Source: Ignavibacteriota bacterium
Lineage (GTDB): Bacteria > Bacteroidota > Ignavibacteria > UBA10030 > BY39
Direction of reading: 5' to 3'
NCBI GenBank assembly: GCA_003327435.1
Contig: QOQV01000001.1
Coordinates: forward strand, 62,001-126,000
Length of the DNA: 64,000 nucleotides
The notes under the pieces are model-generated. The model was not told the origin of the DNA, did not search any database, and was given only the letters and a program-made list of their open reading frames with translations. The position numbers and the translations under genes are program-made. Positions 54,097 through 63,057 of this stretch are shown here, in pieces; the first letter of the stretch is position 1, and every line of letters begins with the position of its first letter.

Positions 54097-54540
54097 ATGA
54101 AAATAATATTGAGAAAAGATTTCGAAAAATTAGGTAAAATTGGCGATGTGGTTGAAGTTAAAGACGGATATGCCAGAAACTACCTTATCCCTAAAAACAT
54201 TGCATATCAGGCTACTGAAGGCAATATGCGTGCACTTGAAGAAGAAAAGAAACAGCATGCATATCGACAACAAAAAGAAGAGAGAAACGCTCAAAAAGTA
54301 GCCTCAAAAATCGAAAGCTTATCAGTTACTATTAAAGCCAAAGTTGGTGAGGATGAAAAACTTTTTGGTTCCGTAACCTCACAATCAATTGCTGAAGCGC
54401 TTACTGAACAAGGCATAACAATTGATAAAAGAAGCATCGAATTGGAAGAACCATTGAAAGCTTTAGGTATTTATACGGTGCCAATTAAACTTCATCCTAA
54501 AGTTACTGCCAAACTTAAGGTATGGATTGTTAGAGAATAG
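54097..54540 (+). CDS. rplI: 50S ribosomal protein L9
   Basis: L9 stretches from 23S rRNA to a neighbouring ribosome and helps keep frame. The 147-residue protein has the N-terminal domain MKIILRKDFEKLGKIGDVVEVKDGYARNYLIP (in parts, GDVVEVKDGYARNYLIP). A helical linker follows (about 40-75), then the C-terminal domain with LFGSVTSQSIAEAL and IKLHPKVTAKLKVWI. It ends the ribosomal unit and is followed by a hairpin. Confidence 0.97.
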   Translation: MKIILRKDFEKLGKIGDVVEVKDGYARNYLIPKNIAYQATEGNMRALEEEKKQHAYRQQKEERNAQKVASKIESLSVTIKAKVGEDEKLFGSVTSQSIAEALTEQGITIDKRSIELEEPLKALGIYTVPIKLHPKVTAKLKVWIVRE

Positions 54541-54548
54541 TAAATCTC

Positions 54549-54576
54549 GAATGGTGGGTATTGTGGCCCACCATTC
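54549..54576 (+). terminator. Hairpin after rplI, possible terminator
   Basis: GAATGGTGGG (54549-54558) and CCCACCATTC (54567-54576) form a perfect 10 bp stem with an 8-base loop, 9 bases after the rplI stop. The following bases are AAAATTACTTTT, so there is no immediate T run. It may act as an mRNA 3' stabiliser rather than a strong intrinsic terminator. Confidence 0.5.
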
Positions 54577-54633
54577 AAAATTACTTTTATCAAATTTTCA
54601 GTTCTTTTAAAAAACTAACAACGGAATTTAATT

Positions 54634-56463
54634 ATGAATAAAACCATAAAATCTTTGGAAGAAGTAACCATTCGATTTGCTGGTGATTCTGGTGATGGAA
54701 TGCAACTTACAGGAGGACAGTTTACAACTACAACTGCATTTGTTGGAAACGATTTAGCAACCCTTCCTGATTATCCAGCAGAGATTCGTGCACCTGCCGG
54801 TACACTCGCAGGTGTAAGCAGTTTTCAAATCCACTTCGGCGCTAAAGAAATTAGAACTCCAGGAGATCAGTGTGATTGCCTTGTTGTGATGAACCCGGCT
54901 GCTTTGAGAGCATACCTGAAATGTCTCAAGGATGGAGGAACAATTATAGCCAATTCTGACAATTTTATAGAAAAGAATTTGAAACTTGCAGGATATGAAT
55001 CAAACCCACTCGAAGATGGTTCCCTCGGAAGATATCAGTGTTACCCGGTCGAAATATCAAAACTTACACAAAACGCTTTAAGTGATATGAATTTATCTCC
55101 AAAACTCGTAGATAAAACAAAAAATTTCTTTGCATTGGGGATAACATATTGGATGTATAACAGACCAATAGAACCAACTTTAAAGTGGATAAAAGAAAAA
55201 TTTTCTAACCAACCAGAGATTATTGAAGCAAATACCCGAGTGCTGAAAGCAGGTTATGCATATGGAGAAACAACAGAAATATTTACAACTCGCTATGAAG
55301 TTGAACCAGCTCAACTACCACCGGGAAAATACAGAAGCATAACAGGCAATGAAGCTACTGCATGGGGATTAATGGCTGCAGCAAAAAAAGCAAATCTTGA
55401 ATTATTCTTGGGGTCGTATCCAATTACACCAGCGAGCGAAATATTACATGAATTATCGAAGTATAAAAATTACGGTGTTAAAACATTACAGGCAGAAGAT
55501 GAAATCGCTGGCATAACAAGTGCAATAGGTGCTGCTTATGGAGGAGCACTTGCAGCTACCACAACAAGCGGACCAGGTATGGCATTAAAAACAGAAGCTT
55601 TAGGTCTGGCAGTTATGCTTGAACTCCCACTTGTAGTTGTTGATGTACAACGCGGTGGACCAAGTACAGGTTTACCCACAAAAACCGAACAGGCAGATCT
55701 TTTACAGGCAATTTTCGGGAGAAACAGCGAAGCACCCATACCAGTACTTGCTGCATCTTCCCCTACTGACTGCTTTGATGTAACATTTGAAGCCGCAAGA
55801 ATTGCGATAAAATATATGACACCTGTGATAGTTTTAACCGATGGTTATATTGCAAATGGCGCCGAACCCTGGCTTATCCCAAAATTAAATGAATTACCCG
55901 TTATATCCCCAAAATTTGCAACTGATCCAACAACATTCCAACCATACGCAAGAGATGAAATAACATTATCCAGACCCTGGGCAATTCCTGGTACACCTGG
56001 ACTCGAACATAGAATCGGTGGACTCGAGAAATCGCATATTTACGGTAACATTAGTTACGATCCAGAAAATCATGATTTTATGGTAAAGCTTAGAGCAAAA
56101 AAAATTGCAAATATAGCAAACGATATTCCCAATGCAACAATATTTGGCGATAATTCAGGGGAACTTCTATTAGTAAGCTGGGGCAGTACTTTTGGTGCAA
56201 TTCGCTCTGCTGTCGAAAATAAACGCCTTCAGGGAAAATCTGTCTCTCATTTACACCTTCGATATCTAAATCCCTTACCAAATAATGTTGGCGATATATT
56301 AATAAAATTCAAAAAAATACTCGTACCAGAAATCAATTTAGGACAATTAATAAAAATCTTAAGAGAAAAATATTTAGTTGACGCAATTGGCTACAATATG
56401 GTTCGTGGTTTGCCCTTTAGAGCAATTGAAATCGAAAACAAAGTAGATGAAATTTTAAAGTGA
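54634..56463 (+). CDS. korA: 2-oxoacid:ferredoxin oxidoreductase, alpha subunit (fused gamma-alpha), 2-oxoglutarate type
   Basis: With KorB this enzyme oxidatively decarboxylates 2-oxoglutarate to succinyl-CoA, reducing ferredoxin, or runs in reverse in reductive carbon fixation. The 609-residue protein joins a gamma domain (about 1-190, IRFAGDSGDGMQLTGGQF, PDYPAEIRAPAGTLAGVS) to an alpha domain (about 215-609). The alpha domain includes GNEATAWGLMAAAKKANLE, SYPITPASEILHELS, DEIAGITSAIGAAYGGA, TTSGPGMALKTEALGLA and VDVQRGGPSTGLPTKTEQAD. This long form is common in Bacteroidota and Chlorobi. korB starts 7 bp later. Confidence 0.94.
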   Translation: MNKTIKSLEEVTIRFAGDSGDGMQLTGGQFTTTTAFVGNDLATLPDYPAEIRAPAGTLAGVSSFQIHFGAKEIRTPGDQCDCLVVMNPAALRAYLKCLKDGGTIIANSDNFIEKNLKLAGYESNPLEDGSLGRYQCYPVEISKLTQNALSDMNLSPKLVDKTKNFFALGITYWMYNRPIEPTLKWIKEKFSNQPEIIEANTRVLKAGYAYGETTEIFTTRYEVEPAQLPPGKYRSITGNEATAWGLMAAAKKANLELFLGSYPITPASEILHELSKYKNYGVKTLQAEDEIAGITSAIGAAYGGALAATTTSGPGMALKTEALGLAVMLELPLVVVDVQRGGPSTGLPTKTEQADLLQAIFGRNSEAPIPVLAASSPTDCFDVTFEAARIAIKYMTPVIVLTDGYIANGAEPWLIPKLNELPVISPKFATDPTTFQPYARDEITLSRPWAIPGTPGLEHRIGGLEKSHIYGNISYDPENHDFMVKLRAKKIANIANDIPNATIFGDNSGELLLVSWGSTFGAIRSAVENKRLQGKSVSHLHLRYLNPLPNNVGDILIKFKKILVPEINLGQLIKILREKYLVDAIGYNMVRGLPFRAIEIENKVDEILK

Positions 56464-56470
56464 GGTAGAT

Positions 56471-57520
56471 ATGAATTTAGTAAATGAAATATTGAGTCAA
56501 ATAAATCCAGTTTCAACACAAAAATATACATTCAAAGATTTCCAATCGGATCAGGAGGTAAGATGGTGCCCTGGTTGCGGTGATTATTCAATACTTGCTC
56601 AGGTTCAAAGAACTTTTCCTGAACTTGGGATACCTAAAGAAAAAGTTGTATTTGTTTCCGGTATCGGATGTTCAAGCCGCTTCCCATATTATATGAATAC
56701 TTACGGGTTTCATGGAATTCATGGACGTGCGACTGCAATTGCTACCGGACTAAAGATTGCAAGACCAGACCTTTCCGTCTGGGTTGCAACAGGTGATGGC
56801 GACGGTATGAGTATCGGTGGTAACCATTTTATTCATGCATGTAGGAGAAACATTGATATTAAAATTCTTCTTTTTAATAATCAGATTTATGGACTTACTA
56901 AAGGACAATTCTCACCTACTTCAATACAGGGTCAAATTACAAAATCTTCACCATATGGAAACATTGATCAACCATTCAATCCATTAACATTAGCACTCGG
57001 TTCTCAGGCTACATTTGTCGCCCGTTCACTCGATAGAGATCCTAAACATCTACAATCAATGATAAAGAGAGTAGCAGAACATAAAGGAACAGCTTTCTTA
57101 GAAATTTACCAAAACTGTAATGTATTCAACGACGGTGCTTTTGAACTATATACTGAAAAAGATACAAAAGATGATAATGTTGTTGTTTTAGAAAACGGTA
57201 AACCTTTAATATTTGGTAAACAAAAAGACAAAGGAATTCGCCTGAATGGCTTTACTCCCGAGGTAGTGTCCTTACAAGATGGAAAATTTTCAGCTGATGA
57301 TTTAATTGTTCACGACGAAAAAGATAGTATGCTCGCATTTATCATCGCAAATATGTCTAACTTCCCTAACCTACCCAGGCCTATAGGTGTCTTATATGCT
57401 GTTGATAGACCAAGTTATAATGAACTCCTTGAAAACCAGATTAAAGAAATTATAAATAAAAAAGGAATCGGTGACCTGGAAAAATTATTTAACAGCGGTG
57501 AAACCTGGGAAATAAAATGA
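56471..57520 (+). CDS. korB: 2-oxoacid:ferredoxin oxidoreductase, beta subunit
   Basis: KorB binds thiamine diphosphate and an iron-sulfur cluster. The 349-residue protein has VRWCPGCGDYSILAQVQ with CPGC cysteines (about 34-37), VSGIGCSSRFPYYMNTYGFHGIHGR (in parts, GIGCSSRFPYYMNTY) and GDGDGMSIGGNHFIHACRRN, which is the TPP motif (about 116-135). NNQIYGLTKGQFSPTS and CNVFNDGAF complete the set. Its stop overlaps the nrnA ATG by 4 bp. No separate delta ferredoxin subunit is in the window. Confidence 0.95.
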   Translation: MNLVNEILSQINPVSTQKYTFKDFQSDQEVRWCPGCGDYSILAQVQRTFPELGIPKEKVVFVSGIGCSSRFPYYMNTYGFHGIHGRATAIATGLKIARPDLSVWVATGDGDGMSIGGNHFIHACRRNIDIKILLFNNQIYGLTKGQFSPTSIQGQITKSSPYGNIDQPFNPLTLALGSQATFVARSLDRDPKHLQSMIKRVAEHKGTAFLEIYQNCNVFNDGAFELYTEKDTKDDNVVVLENGKPLIFGKQKDKGIRLNGFTPEVVSLQDGKFSADDLIVHDEKDSMLAFIIANMSNFPNLPRPIGVLYAVDRPSYNELLENQIKEIINKKGIGDLEKLFNSGETWEIK

Positions 57521-58506
57521 ATGATGAAAGTTTTGAAAAAATCGCAAAGCAAATAAAACAACATAATTCATTCATCATCACTTCGCATGTTAATCCCGAT
57601 GGTGATAGTTTGGGTTGTGAACTTGCATTAGCGCGGTTTTTAAAGAAACTAAACAAGATTGTCCACATCATAAACCATAATGAAACTCCAAAATTTTATG
57701 AATTTTTAGACAAAAATAATGAGATACAAAAATATTTTCCAGAGAAACACAATGAACTTATAAAAAATTCGGATGTAATTTTCATACTCGACACAAACCA
57801 ACCTAATCGACTTCGAAGTTTAGAAGAACCCGTTCTTAAAAGTCCAGCAATAAAAATTGTCATTGACCATCACCTTGAAGCTGATAATTTTGCAGATTAT
57901 TACCTTATAGATGAGCAGGCTACATCAACAGCCGAAATACTCTACAAGTTACTTCTTTTTATGAACAACAACCTGCTGGACTATGACATTGCTCATCCAC
58001 TCTACACTGCAATAATGACCGATACTGGATCCTTTCGGTTTCCACGCACCGATGTAGAAACACATCAGATAATTGCGCATCTGCTTCATTTTGGTGTAGA
58101 CCCCACTGAAGTATATTCTAAAGTTTATGAAACCTGGACACCAGGTCGAATACAACTACTTGCAAAGTCCTTATCTACACTAAAACTTGAGTACGATGGG
58201 AAATTGGCTTATATGATTTGCACCATTAAAATGTTTGAATCTACTGGAACAACTGAAGTCGAAACGGATAACTTTACTAACTACCCTATGAGCATTGAAG
58301 GTGTACAGATTGGTTTATTATTTAATGAATTAGATGATGGAGTTAAAATTAGTTTTCGTTCAAAGGGTGATATACCTGTCAATGAATTAGCAAAAGAATT
58401 AGGTGGAGGTGGGCACAAAAACGCAGCTGGAGCGAGATTATTTAATGTTAACTTGCAGGATACAATCATAACAACGATTCAAAAAGCAAAAAAATATCTA
58501 ATATAA
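57517..58506 (+). CDS. nrnA: Bifunctional oligoribonuclease / pAp phosphatase NrnA-like (DHH family)
   Basis: NrnA degrades short RNAs and removes 3'-phosphate from pAp. The 329-residue protein has the DHH domain with ITSHVNPDGDSLGCELALARFL (in parts, TSHVNPDGDSLGCEL, about 24-38), FILDTNQPNRL, VIDHHLEADNFADYY (about 115-129) and TAIMTDTGSFRFPRTD. The DHHA1 domain ends in ELGGGGHKNAAGARLF (about 290-305). The 4 bp overlap with korB suggests co-translation only. pepA starts 6 bp later. Confidence 0.92.
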   Translation: MNDESFEKIAKQIKQHNSFIITSHVNPDGDSLGCELALARFLKKLNKIVHIINHNETPKFYEFLDKNNEIQKYFPEKHNELIKNSDVIFILDTNQPNRLRSLEEPVLKSPAIKIVIDHHLEADNFADYYLIDEQATSTAEILYKLLLFMNNNLLDYDIAHPLYTAIMTDTGSFRFPRTDVETHQIIAHLLHFGVDPTEVYSKVYETWTPGRIQLLAKSLSTLKLEYDGKLAYMICTIKMFESTGTTEVETDNFTNYPMSIEGVQIGLLFNELDDGVKISFRSKGDIPVNELAKELGGGGHKNAAGARLFNVNLQDTIITTIQKAKKYLI

Positions 58507-58512
58507 CGAGTT

Positions 58513-60027
58513 ATGCAAATATTCACATCTTATTTTTCAGACATTAAAGATATCAATTCTGATTTGATCACAATATTTTTATACGGCAATAACAGGTTAT
58601 TTAACAAACAAATTTTGGAAATTAAGAAATTATTACCCGAGGAAATTGATCGCATACTAAAACTCGAAAAATTTAGGGCTGAATCAGAATCTTCAATTTT
58701 AATTTATACAAATAAAAGTTTCAAATCACCACGAATACAATTATTTGGTTTAGGTGCAAAAGAAAAACTTAATTACGAATCTTTCCGAAAAGCTTCAGCA
58801 CTGTCTTGTTTAAATGCAAATAAATTAAAAATTCACAATATTACATTTCTTTTACCTGACCTACCTGATGGATTAAATCTTAAGTATTTAACTCAATCAA
58901 TATTTGAAGGCGCTTTCCTTTCGCAGTATAAATTTGATAAATTCTTAACATCAACCCAAAAAACTAATAGATTAAAAAAAATTACATTAGCTTACAATTC
59001 AAAAAAACTGAAAGACGAAATAAACTCTGTAAAAGTTAAGACTCAAATTTTATGTGATGCTGTTTTGCTTGCAAGAGATTTATCAAATATGCCTGCAAAT
59101 CAATTAAATCCGGATTTGCTTGCAAAATATGCGAAGAAATCAGCAAAATCTTTTAATTATAAAGCGGAAGTATGGGATGAGAATAAGATTAAGAAAACAG
59201 GTTTTGGTGGCTTAGTTGCAGTTGGTTCTGGAAGTAATCATCCTCCGCGTTTCATAATACTTAAATATTACGGTAACAAAAATAAAAAAATGAATATTGT
59301 ATTAGTCGGAAAGGGTATCACATTTGATTCAGGTGGATTATCTTTGAAATCAGCTGAGAATATGGCTGAAATGAAAATGGATATGAGTGGAGCTGCAGTG
59401 GTTCTGGCTACGGTTCAATGTGCAGCACGAATGAAACTTCCAGTAAACTTAATTGGATTGATACCTGCCTGTGAAAATATGCCAGGCGGTTCAGCCCTAA
59501 AACCTGGTGATATCATCAAACACTATGGAGGTAAAACATCGGAAGTTGCTAACACAGACGCCGAAGGTAGGTTGATTCTTGCAGATGCCCTTGCATATGC
59601 TCATAAACTCAAACCTGAACTTGTAATCGATATAGCAACATTAACCGGTGCTGTAATTTCAGCACTCGGTCATCATGTAGCTGCAATCCTGGGAAACGAC
59701 AGAACAGATATTGATAAAATAAAAAATGCAGGGGATGTCACATATGAACGTGTTTGGGAGCTTCCTTTATATGACGAGTATAAAAAACAAATTAAAAGCG
59801 AAGTTGCGGATGTAAGGAATCTTGGTACACGCGGTGCTGGAGTGATTACAGCAGCAATGTTTCTTAAAAGTTTTATAAGTGACAAAAATAAAAAAGAATA
59901 TAAATGGATACACATAGATATTGCGGGAACAGCTATCATAGATGAAGGAGCTTATTATATTCAATCAGGGGCAAGTGGATTTGGAGTCAGATTATTAATA
60001 GAATTCTTAAGAACAAACTTCAAATAA
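58513..60027 (+). CDS. pepA: Leucyl aminopeptidase (PepA, M17)
   Basis: PepA removes N-terminal residues from peptides in the cytoplasm. It has 504 residues. The variable N-terminal domain is about 1-170. The catalytic domain has RDLSNMPANQLNPDLLA, VGKGITFDSGGLSLKSAENM (metal-binding Lys and Asp, about 270-289), MKMDMSGAAVVLAT and EVANTDAEGRLILADALAYA (about 343-362, metal ligands Asp and Glu). The C-terminal WIHIDIAGTA is typical. It is 6 bp after nrnA. Confidence 0.96.
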   Translation: MQIFTSYFSDIKDINSDLITIFLYGNNRLFNKQILEIKKLLPEEIDRILKLEKFRAESESSILIYTNKSFKSPRIQLFGLGAKEKLNYESFRKASALSCLNANKLKIHNITFLLPDLPDGLNLKYLTQSIFEGAFLSQYKFDKFLTSTQKTNRLKKITLAYNSKKLKDEINSVKVKTQILCDAVLLARDLSNMPANQLNPDLLAKYAKKSAKSFNYKAEVWDENKIKKTGFGGLVAVGSGSNHPPRFIILKYYGNKNKKMNIVLVGKGITFDSGGLSLKSAENMAEMKMDMSGAAVVLATVQCAARMKLPVNLIGLIPACENMPGGSALKPGDIIKHYGGKTSEVANTDAEGRLILADALAYAHKLKPELVIDIATLTGAVISALGHHVAAILGNDRTDIDKIKNAGDVTYERVWELPLYDEYKKQIKSEVADVRNLGTRGAGVITAAMFLKSFISDKNKKEYKWIHIDIAGTAIIDEGAYYIQSGASGFGVRLLIEFLRTNFK

Positions 60028-60096
60028 CCATACTAAAAGAGTCCAATTAAATAATATGCTTGCTTATAAACAAACATATTAGTAAATTACTTTGTG

Positions 60097-61401
60097 ATGA
60101 AAAAAATTATATATATTTTTACATTTTTGATTCAATTTGGTATTGCCCAGATTCAGGAAAATTTTCCACCAGGGATACATTTAGAACCCATTCAAAATAT
60201 TTTTCTAACTAGAACAGTTTTCCCAATATTTGAAACCGAATCGAGTAGAGTAGATTTTCAATATATCATTCCCCAAAATTTCTTAATATACACAAGGTAT
60301 ACAGATACTTCATACAAAGCACAATGCGAAATCACATTGGAGATTAAAAGTAAAAACACCAATAGAACTGAGGTAAGGAAAATTCAAATAAGAGAATTTT
60401 TTTTAAACGAACCACCAAAAGATGAAAATTCTTATTTCAAAGGCATATTCTCTTTCAATTTAAAAAATGGCAAATATCAGATCATATTTGAAGTAAGAGA
60501 TAAAGAATCATCAAGGATATTTGTTGATAACAAAAAGGAATTCGAAATTCCGGAAGTGAATAATAACATTTCAGACTTATTCTTTCTTCAATATTGTGAT
60601 ACATTGTCATTAATATCATCTAGAATCTACAATATGGCATATGGTGAGGCCATACCGTTTAATAGTTCTTTTATTGCTTATGTTGAATTAAATTCTAATT
60701 ATTTTCAGAATTTAAATCTAGTAATTGAACTATTTGAAATAATTGAAAATCAAAAAAATAAAATTATTACTGATCAACATTTTAAATTGGTGAAATCTTA
60801 TAAACTCGTTCCGTTAGTTGATAGTCTTTATTACTCATTTGAAAGGGACGAAAAATACACTGGGTTGTTAATTTTCTTTCCTTATAAAAGTTTAAGAATT
60901 GGAGATTATGAACTTGTTCTGAAATTTCAGCAAGATAAAGAACCGATCAAAAGGAATTTTCAGATAAAATGGATTAATATGCCTAAATCTTTAAAAAATT
61001 TTAGATTGGCGATTGACTTACTTGAGTACATTGCTACTCCTGAAGAAATAAGAGAGATGAAGGTATTAAATCCGAAATCTGTCAAAGAAAAATTTGAAAC
61101 ATTTTGGAAGAAACTTGATCCGACACCTGAAACAGTGTATAATGAAGCTATGGCTGAATATTATAAACGAGCTGATTATGCAAATGAACAATTTGGTACA
61201 CTAAAAGGTGATTTAGGAGCTAAAACCGATAGGGGAAAAATCTATATTCTTTATGGTGAGCCAGCTAATATTGAAAGAATAATCCTACCACGGACTACAC
61301 CAAAAGAAATCTGGACATATAAAAATTTATCAAAGAAATTTATTTTTGAAGATAAAAATTTTGATGGTAGCTATAAACTAATCAGGATAGAAACATTATG
61401 A
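60097..61401 (+). CDS. GWxTD domain-containing exported protein
   Basis: This 434-residue protein begins with a signal peptide (KKIIYIFTFLIQFGIAQ). A beta-rich region follows to about 290. The C-terminal domain belongs to the GWxTD family: YYKRADYANEQFGTLK (about 367-382), then DRGKIYILYGEPANIER (about 390-406). The namesake motif reads GAKTD here, with Ala in place of Trp. No function is established for the family. The start is ATG at 60097, one codon after a GTG. It overlaps pdxA by 4 bp, an odd pairing. Confidence 0.85.
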   Translation: MKKIIYIFTFLIQFGIAQIQENFPPGIHLEPIQNIFLTRTVFPIFETESSRVDFQYIIPQNFLIYTRYTDTSYKAQCEITLEIKSKNTNRTEVRKIQIREFFLNEPPKDENSYFKGIFSFNLKNGKYQIIFEVRDKESSRIFVDNKKEFEIPEVNNNISDLFFLQYCDTLSLISSRIYNMAYGEAIPFNSSFIAYVELNSNYFQNLNLVIELFEIIENQKNKIITDQHFKLVKSYKLVPLVDSLYYSFERDEKYTGLLIFFPYKSLRIGDYELVLKFQQDKEPIKRNFQIKWINMPKSLKNFRLAIDLLEYIATPEEIREMKVLNPKSVKEKFETFWKKLDPTPETVYNEAMAEYYKRADYANEQFGTLKGDLGAKTDRGKIYILYGEPANIERIILPRTTPKEIWTYKNLSKKFIFEDKNFDGSYKLIRIETL

Positions 61402-62396
61402 AACCTAAAATCGGAATAACAATGGGCGATTTTAACGGAATAGGACCTGAAATTGTCCTGAAAGCAGTTTTATCACCTCAAATAAAAAAAATATGTGTTC
61501 CAATATTAATTGGTTCGACTGATGTATTTGAGTACTACGCAAAATTATTAAAACTAAAGCTCACACTTAAAGAAGTTGAATATATTCCTGAGACCAATTC
61601 AGAAGCAATACCAATTATTCCTGTAAGGAAATTCAGAATACCTAAAATTTTACCGGGGAAATTATCATTTGAAGCCGGTCGATTGGCAGCCGAATCCGTT
61701 ATTGCAGCAGCGGTTTTATCATTAAACAAAGAGATTGATGGTATGGTAACTGCCCCGTTAGCAAAAGAATCAATCCATTTCGATGGTATCCCATTTATTG
61801 GACAAACTGAGATGCTGGCGGCTATTACGAAGACTGAGAATTATGCAATGCTTTTAACACACGATAAGATGAAAGTTGCACTCGCTACAATTCACATCCC
61901 AATAAAAAAGGTTTCTGAAGAATTAAGTGCTCGAGTTATAACGGAGAAACTTAAAGTTCTGGATATATCTTTAAGAAAAGATTTTGCAATTAAAGCACCT
62001 AAAATTGCAGTTCTCGGATTAAATCCACACTCTGGAGAAAATGGTAAAATAGGAAAAGAAGAAATCGAGACAATTATACCAGCAATTAAACAAGCCAAAA
62101 ACAGGAAGATAAATGTAACCGGTCCATTCCCTGCAGATGGATTCTTTGGTTCAGGACTCTATAAACATTTCGATGCAATACTTGCAATGTATCATGATCA
62201 GGGTTTAATCCCTCTCAAATTATTAGGATTTGAAACTGGAGTGAACTTTACGGCAGGTTTACCTATTGTTAGAACATCACCTGATCATGGAACTGCTTTC
62301 GAAATTGCTGGTAAAGGAATTGCAAACCCTTCAAGTATAATTTCAGCGATTAAAGAAGCAGTTAAAATTATTAAAAACCGTAAATTTGTAAAATGA
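61398..62396 (+). CDS. pdxA: 4-hydroxythreonine-4-phosphate dehydrogenase
   Basis: PdxA acts in the DXP-dependent route to pyridoxal phosphate. The 332-residue protein has KIGITMGDFNGIGPEIVLKA (about 4-23), DGMVTAPLAKESIHFDGIPFIGQTE (in parts, GMVTAPLAKESIHF, FIGQTEML), the metal site GLNPHSGENG and DAILAMYHDQGLIPLKLLGF (about 254-273), and VRTSPDHGTAFEIAGKG. It uses deoxyxylulose-derived precursor chemistry, which agrees with dxs in this genome. It overlaps both neighbours by 4 bp. Confidence 0.96.
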   Translation: MKPKIGITMGDFNGIGPEIVLKAVLSPQIKKICVPILIGSTDVFEYYAKLLKLKLTLKEVEYIPETNSEAIPIIPVRKFRIPKILPGKLSFEAGRLAAESVIAAAVLSLNKEIDGMVTAPLAKESIHFDGIPFIGQTEMLAAITKTENYAMLLTHDKMKVALATIHIPIKKVSEELSARVITEKLKVLDISLRKDFAIKAPKIAVLGLNPHSGENGKIGKEEIETIIPAIKQAKNRKINVTGPFPADGFFGSGLYKHFDAILAMYHDQGLIPLKLLGFETGVNFTAGLPIVRTSPDHGTAFEIAGKGIANPSSIISAIKEAVKIIKNRKFVK

Positions 62397-63055
62397 TAGA
62401 TTTCAAAAATGTATCAATAAGTTTCAAGAACCAACCAATTTTACAAAATATTAATCTTCATATAAATCAGGGTGAGTTTGTTTCCTTAGTTGGTGAATCA
62501 GGAATTGGAAAAACAACATTATTAAGATTAATCTATATGGATCTTTTTCCTGATAGTGGTATTGTAAGTGTTGGCAAATTTAATTCTTTGACCATTCAAA
62601 AAAAAGAAATACCGCTATTAAGAAGAACGCTTGGTATAGTGTTTCAAGATTTTAAATTATTAGAAGACAGAAATATATTTGAAAATGTTGCCTTCGCACT
62701 TCAGGTAACAAATGTTAAGAGAAAAGATATTCAAAAAAGGGTATTACGAGTGCTTGCAGATGTTGGCTTGAGTCATAAAAGAAGTAATATGCCTGATGAG
62801 TTATCTGGAGGTGAGCAACAGAGAGTTGTAATAGCGCGAGCCCTCGTAAACGAACCTTTAGCACTCCTTGCTGATGAACCCACAGGTAATCTTGATCCAA
62901 ATACATCTTTTGAGATATTAGATTTATTGAAAGATATAAATCGAAAAGGAACCGCAATTGTACTGGCAACTCACAATTATGAACTAGTTCGCCGATCAGA
63001 AAGTAGAATATTGCAAATTAAGGACGCCAATATTACAGAATTAGAATCCATTTGA
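62393..63055 (+). CDS. ftsE: ABC transporter ATP-binding protein, FtsE-like
   Basis: This 220-residue ATPase has Walker [10 protein letters not shown] (about 34-42), Q-loop [21 protein letters not shown], signature [19 protein letters not shown] and Walker [15 protein letters not shown] (about 161-174). The Q-loop wording [16 protein letters not shown] is typical of FtsE, which with FtsX governs cell-wall hydrolases at the septum. No ftsX follows; the next gene is an esterase. It could alternatively be a LolD-like or other transporter ATPase. It overlaps pdxA by 4 bp. Confidence 0.85.
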   Translation: MIDFKNVSISFKNQPILQNINLHINQGEFVSLVGESGIGKTTLLRLIYMDLFPDSGIVSVGKFNSLTIQKKEIPLLRRTLGIVFQDFKLLEDRNIFENVAFALQVTNVKRKDIQKRVLRVLADVGLSHKRSNMPDELSGGEQQRVVIARALVNEPLALLADEPTGNLDPNTSFEILDLLKDINRKGTAIVLATHNYELVRRSESRILQIKDANITELESI

Positions 63056-63057
63056 AA

